A stretch of DNA of 64,000 nt from Flavobacteriales bacterium (GTDB taxonomy: Bacteria > Bacteroidota > Bacteroidia > Flavobacteriales > CAJXXR01): the NCBI GenBank assembly GCA_025210805.1, contig JAOAQX010000006.1, forward strand, positions 1 to 64,000, given 5' to 3'. The notes beneath the pieces are model-generated. The model saw only the letters and a list, made by a program, of their open reading frames with translations. It had not been told where the DNA came from and did no database searches. Shown here piece after piece: positions 61,801 through 64,000 of the stretch. Within the stretch, counting starts at the first letter, position 1. Each line of letters begins with the position of its first letter. The translations under genes were made by a program, and so were the position numbers.

Positions 61801-63635
61801 GGACCTAAATTAGTTATCGGAAAAGCTTGCTCAATGACTACGGCAGTATCAAAAACAGGACAAGCATCTAAATTTACTTGTACAATATAAGTTCCAGATT
61901 GGTTTACATTGATAATGGAATCGGTACTAGAATTATTCCATAAATAACTAGCTCCCGATGCCGATGTGGCATCCAAATCAACTGAAGATCCTGTACAGAA
62001 ATATACCGTATCTGGCAAATTGACCATTGGAGGAACTTTGGGCGTAATTGCGATACTGTCTCTGCTAGAACATCCTTGCTTAGTAATTTGCACCCAGTAA
62101 TTCCCAGGACTTGAGATAGAAAGTGTTTCGGTGGTATCTCCTGTATTCCACAGATAGCCTTCTGTAGTTTGAAAATCGGGATTGAGTATTAAATTATTTC
62201 CAAGACAAATACTGGTATCACTTCCTAAAGAAAAAGAAGGAGCAACAGAAGGAGCAACAGTAAACGTATCTCTAAATTCACAACCATTCAAAGTATTGAT
62301 AAAGGAATAATTCCCAGGTGAATTTATGGTTCTCACGGCATTTGTTGTCCCATTTTCCCAAGAATAAGCCGTTTGAGAATTATTAAAACTAATATCTACA
62401 GAAAGTGTTTCCCCTGGACATAAAAACAACGTATCCGCTATAGAAACAACAGGTTTTGGTCTTTCTGTTACAGAAAAAGTTTTACTAAAGCTACACCCAT
62501 CATTAGACTGAGCCGTTACCGAGTAAAGACCAGGCGTTTTTGCATAAATCAAACTATCATTTGACCCTGTACTCCAAGTTACTGATGACAGACCTACATC
62601 TGAACTTAATGCTAAAGACAATGCCACAGAATCTCCTGGGCAAAAAGAACCTACACTCGTAGAGATTCCATCTACAAACTGATTTAACGAGGTTTGAATA
62701 AAGAATGTTGTATCGCTAAGTGCTTCAGAACATAAATCTGAAGTTGCCGTTATATAAGTGGTATTTGGGTTGAGATTAACCGTTGTACTAAAATTTCCTG
62801 TATAAATATTCCCAAGGTTATCTTTCCATTCAATATTGTTTGCAGAAACGATGGGCATAAACTTCGTAGAAGTATAAATATAGTCTGAGTTTGTGTTATT
62901 AGGGATAAAACGAGTTCCCTCAATAGAAGCGGTCCAAACACTACCATGATCACGGCTTACATTTTCATCGTTATCATAAACAATGGTCGTTTTACTACCC
63001 GAACTGTTAACCACTCCATGAATAGCTAATCCATTATACCAAGTACTACAAACGGGTTTGTTGATCAAATGGGTTTCTATAACATTTGAACCTTCTTTTA
63101 ATACAATGGCAGAACAAAATGTTAAGTTCGAACAGTTAAACATCGGCACCTCTAACCATCTCACAACAAAGGCTCGGTTTGGAGCAGTTCCTATGGTAGC
63201 ATACTCGAGTTTCCCTCCATTGAGCGGATTAATATCCTGAAAAGGCGCATGAATCGCATTTTTGAGATCTGAGTTTGAGCTTGGGCCGAGAGTGTTATTC
63301 GTAGTATAAGCACTGTAAGTATTGGCTTTTGAAGCATTAAACGTGATAAAATTATTTGAACTGATGACCACACTTGAATAGTTTACTCCATAAAATTTAA
63401 AATTAAATCCTAGGTTGATCAAAGAACTGAAATCATCATCTCCTAAACTCAAGCTATCAAAAGTGGCGTTACCCACCAAGTTCAAAAAAGCAAGCTCAGA
63501 GGTATTAAAACCCATAGAAACTTGTGTACTATTCTGCCCTTCACAGATATATTTTTCTTCTGGTAGTGCAAATTGAGCGTGAGCTGTATAGAAAAACAAA
63601 AAGAGAACGCTTAATAACGCAATAATTTTCTTCAT
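58854..63635 (-). CDS. Giant repeat surface protein with gliding motility-associated (type B T9SS) C-terminal domain
   Basis: 1593 residues. Signal peptide (IIALLSVLFLFFYTAHAQ), then an N-terminal beta-rich domain (about 25-260: GFNFKFYGVNYSSVVISSNNF). About fifteen to seventeen short Ig-like repeats follow, each with LCxGDSxxLN...YLWNxxxT...GTYxVxVxxxGC. From about 62.03 to 59.75 kb these form six higher-order units of about 414 bp. Each unit has one VNLPDTVxLC half and one NLGPDxxxCQG half. The end (CPVYLPNTVVLG ... FELLIFDRWGGIVFKS ... TFVYTLRYKTENDKEEFKKG) is the CHU_C/gliding motility-associated domain, a type B T9SS signal. It is probably a long fibrous adhesin. Confidence 0.92.
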   Translation of the reverse strand: MKKIIALLSVLFLFFYTAHAQFALPEEKYICEGQNSTQVSMGFNTSELAFLNLVGNATFDSLSLGDDDFSSLINLGFNFKFYGVNYSSVVISSNNFITFNASKANTYSAYTTNNTLGPSSNSDLKNAIHAPFQDINPLNGGKLEYATIGTAPNRAFVVRWLEVPMFNCSNLTFCSAIVLKEGSNVIETHLINKPVCSTWYNGLAIHGVVNSSGSKTTIVYDNDENVSRDHGSVWTASIEGTRFIPNNTNSDYIYTSTKFMPIVSANNIEWKDNLGNIYTGNFSTTVNLNPNTTYITATSDLCSEALSDTTFFIQTSLNQFVDGISTSVGSFCPGDSVALSLALSSDVGLSSVTWSTGSNDSLIYAKTPGLYSVTAQSNDGCSFSKTFSVTERPKPVVSIADTLFLCPGETLSVDISFNNSQTAYSWENGTTNAVRTINSPGNYSFINTLNGCEFRDTFTVAPSVAPSFSLGSDTSICLGNNLILNPDFQTTEGYLWNTGDTTETLSISSPGNYWVQITKQGCSSRDSIAITPKVPPMVNLPDTVYFCTGSSVDLDATSASGASYLWNNSSTDSIINVNQSGTYIVQVNLDACPVFDTAVVIEQAFPITNLGPDQDLCQGMNTTLMVQEGNANYLWNNNQTTQAIQVNTTGIYSVAVTKNGCTSYDTISVDFGNYATVNLPDTVNLCTGDTTILNAFYPNATYLWNTSNTDSAISISQSGTYTVAVNLDGCIKYDTTVVNVHGYPVTNLGPDLSVCQGTAVNLTVQENNATYLWNNNQTTQSINITSSGIYSVAVTKNGCISRDTVQVVIKPYPIVNLPDTVNLCAGDSTVLNATYSNSTYSWNNSSISPTLTVNQAGIYIVEVNLNGCIISDTTVVQVFTPPVTNLGPDITICQGNTVTLTVQDPNATYLWNTNQTTQSIAVTSSGTYSVEADIMGCKTYDTVVVNFTPAPIVNLPDTVHLCSGDSTILNVFNPNATYSWNNSSTDSAIMVNQSGTYIVTVSSNSCDVSDTTVVEVHQYPIINFGPDIEACQGDLVNLTVQDSNISYLWNTNQNTQSISVTTSGNYSVIANRFGCLSYDTINVLFKPNPTLLLPDTVHLCTGDSTILNVFNTNASYSWNTSSTDSAIMVNQSGTYIVQVDLGGCVRSDTSVVLVHNYPIINLGPDQSACQGTPITLSVQENNANYLWNNNQTTQNIQVNTAGTYTVEVTKFGCTSYDTIAVNYLPYPSINLPDSINLCIGNDTILDAYFPGATYLWNNNSTDSAITVNQTGTYIVQANLNGCIVSDTTKVVVHPYPEIDLQKNYNICEGDTIELDVFVHPEATYLWSDNDTSSVKKVWDSQQLSLTINLFGCESTGITATTLREKPKEALFDQGICKGESVFLNASQSIVETYLWSTGDTSSNITITEQGWYWVEMKTAYCSMRDSMYLTVADAPTFYLPTDTMMCLNSQIFLDITLEGATYEWSTGSDLSTQLLTKPGEYTVKVTNACGEKNHRIIVFEQDCACPVYLPNTVVLGENIENAEFRAKTECDLSSFELLIFDRWGGIVFKSNDINKVFNPYDAGITETTTFVYTLRYKTENDKEEFKKGTFVVF

Positions 63636-63977
63636 TACCGAACTAATAGTTTAAAATTGCTACAAGACTTTTCATAAAACTGAAAAATGAATGTTTTTTT
63701 TGTTTCTAGAATGATACAATAACCTTTCCAAAAAAAATATTCCCTACCGCTAAAAAGCATTGAGGTAAATCTCTATTCTACAATCATTTCATAATTAAAA
63801 AAGTGATGCAACAGTCTTAGTTTGTGGCAAAGATAATCATTATCAAAGAGTTTTGAGCTAAGTTTTTAGAGGCTTCATTTCAGCTTTCTTCACAAAGTCT
63901 TATTTGTAGAAAAAAATAAAGCCTGAATGAGTGTTTTTTGATTTAAGTATAGAACACATTTAAGAAAACTATATCTA
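63636..63977. other. Intergenic region upstream of the giant protein gene
   Basis: 342 bases without a convincing gene. A TATCTTTG box on the minus strand (63828-63835) fits TAnnTTTG but has no clear TTG partner and lies about 190 bases from the ATG. Otherwise AT-rich sequence. Confidence 0.4.
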
Positions 63978-64000
63978 ATACTGTTTATGGCATTATACCG
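63978..64000. mobile_element. Probable start of another MITE-like copy, cut by the window edge
   Basis: ATACTGTTTATGGCATTATA resembles the terminus ATACCATTTACGGTGTTAAT of copies A and B at most positions. Only the first 23 bases are visible. Confidence 0.4.

Overview
The window looks like chromosomal DNA of a member of the Bacteroidota, most likely a flavobacterium-like (Flavobacteriia) organism. The evidence is AT-rich DNA, TAnnTTTG-type promoters, several large exported proteins with type IX secretion (T9SS) C-terminal sorting domains, SprB-like and FG-GAP surface proteins, DUF4270, a fused ccoNO cytochrome oxidase gene and QVGIGT-type surface proteins. No rRNA, tRNA, CRISPR array or prophage was seen.

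Layout. 0-3.8 kb: three 91-bp tandem repeats, then the sdhCAB succinate dehydrogenase operon (minus strand). 3.8-7.6 kb: an accessory patch of small, poorly recognisable exported or membrane proteins, with a 116-bp direct repeat carrying a coding tail, a frameshifted gene and a MITE-like element. 7.6-10 kb: crotonase family protein, CvfB-like RNA-binding protein and YaaA. 10-11.2 kb: a HUH transposase (RAYT-like) embedded in arrays of GCTCC...GGAGC palindromes. 11.2-20.9 kb: a large FG-GAP T9SS cargo protein, a TM2-domain gene followed by two paralogous beta-barrel genes, an HxlR regulator divergent from a SnoaL-like protein and an SDR enzyme, and a membrane-anchored hydrolase. 21-27 kb: two paralogous QVGIGT surface proteins flanking a LytS/LytT-type two-component pair and a membrane-anchored AraC-type regulator. 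27-38.8 kb: housekeeping genes on the minus strand (M42 peptidase, DUF6095, murQ, dgkA, glmS, DUF4270, short glycogen synthase homologue, exported C1 peptidase, third QVGIGT protein, LD-carboxypeptidase) and one HMA lipoprotein on the plus strand.

38.8-45.3 kb: a complete microaerobic cbb3 oxidase locus, ccoS-ccoNO-ccoQ-ccoP-ccoG-ccoH plus a TauE/SafE-like protein, preceded by a symmetric FNR/CRP-type site. 45.3-48 kb: a YjbR protein and a T9SS beta-propeller protein behind a clear cobalamin riboswitch. 48-51.7 kb: relA/spoT-thyA-folA. 51.7-64 kb: two giant repeat surface proteins, a probable outer-membrane protein, a saccharopine-dehydrogenase family enzyme, a nested MITE-like element, and at the window edge what looks like the start of another copy.

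How the parts relate. Succinate dehydrogenase and the cbb3 oxidase feed and terminate the respiratory chain. murQ, glmS, the LD-carboxypeptidase and the DAGK-family kinase all touch cell-wall precursor supply or recycling. The many T9SS cargo and QVGIGT proteins suggest a surface-active, probably gliding or particle-attached lifestyle. The observations most worth following up are the B12-riboswitch-controlled beta-propeller without an adjacent receptor, the RAYT/palindrome locus, the MITE-like family with its shared GC-rich core, and the repeat-bounded small exported gene cassettes.
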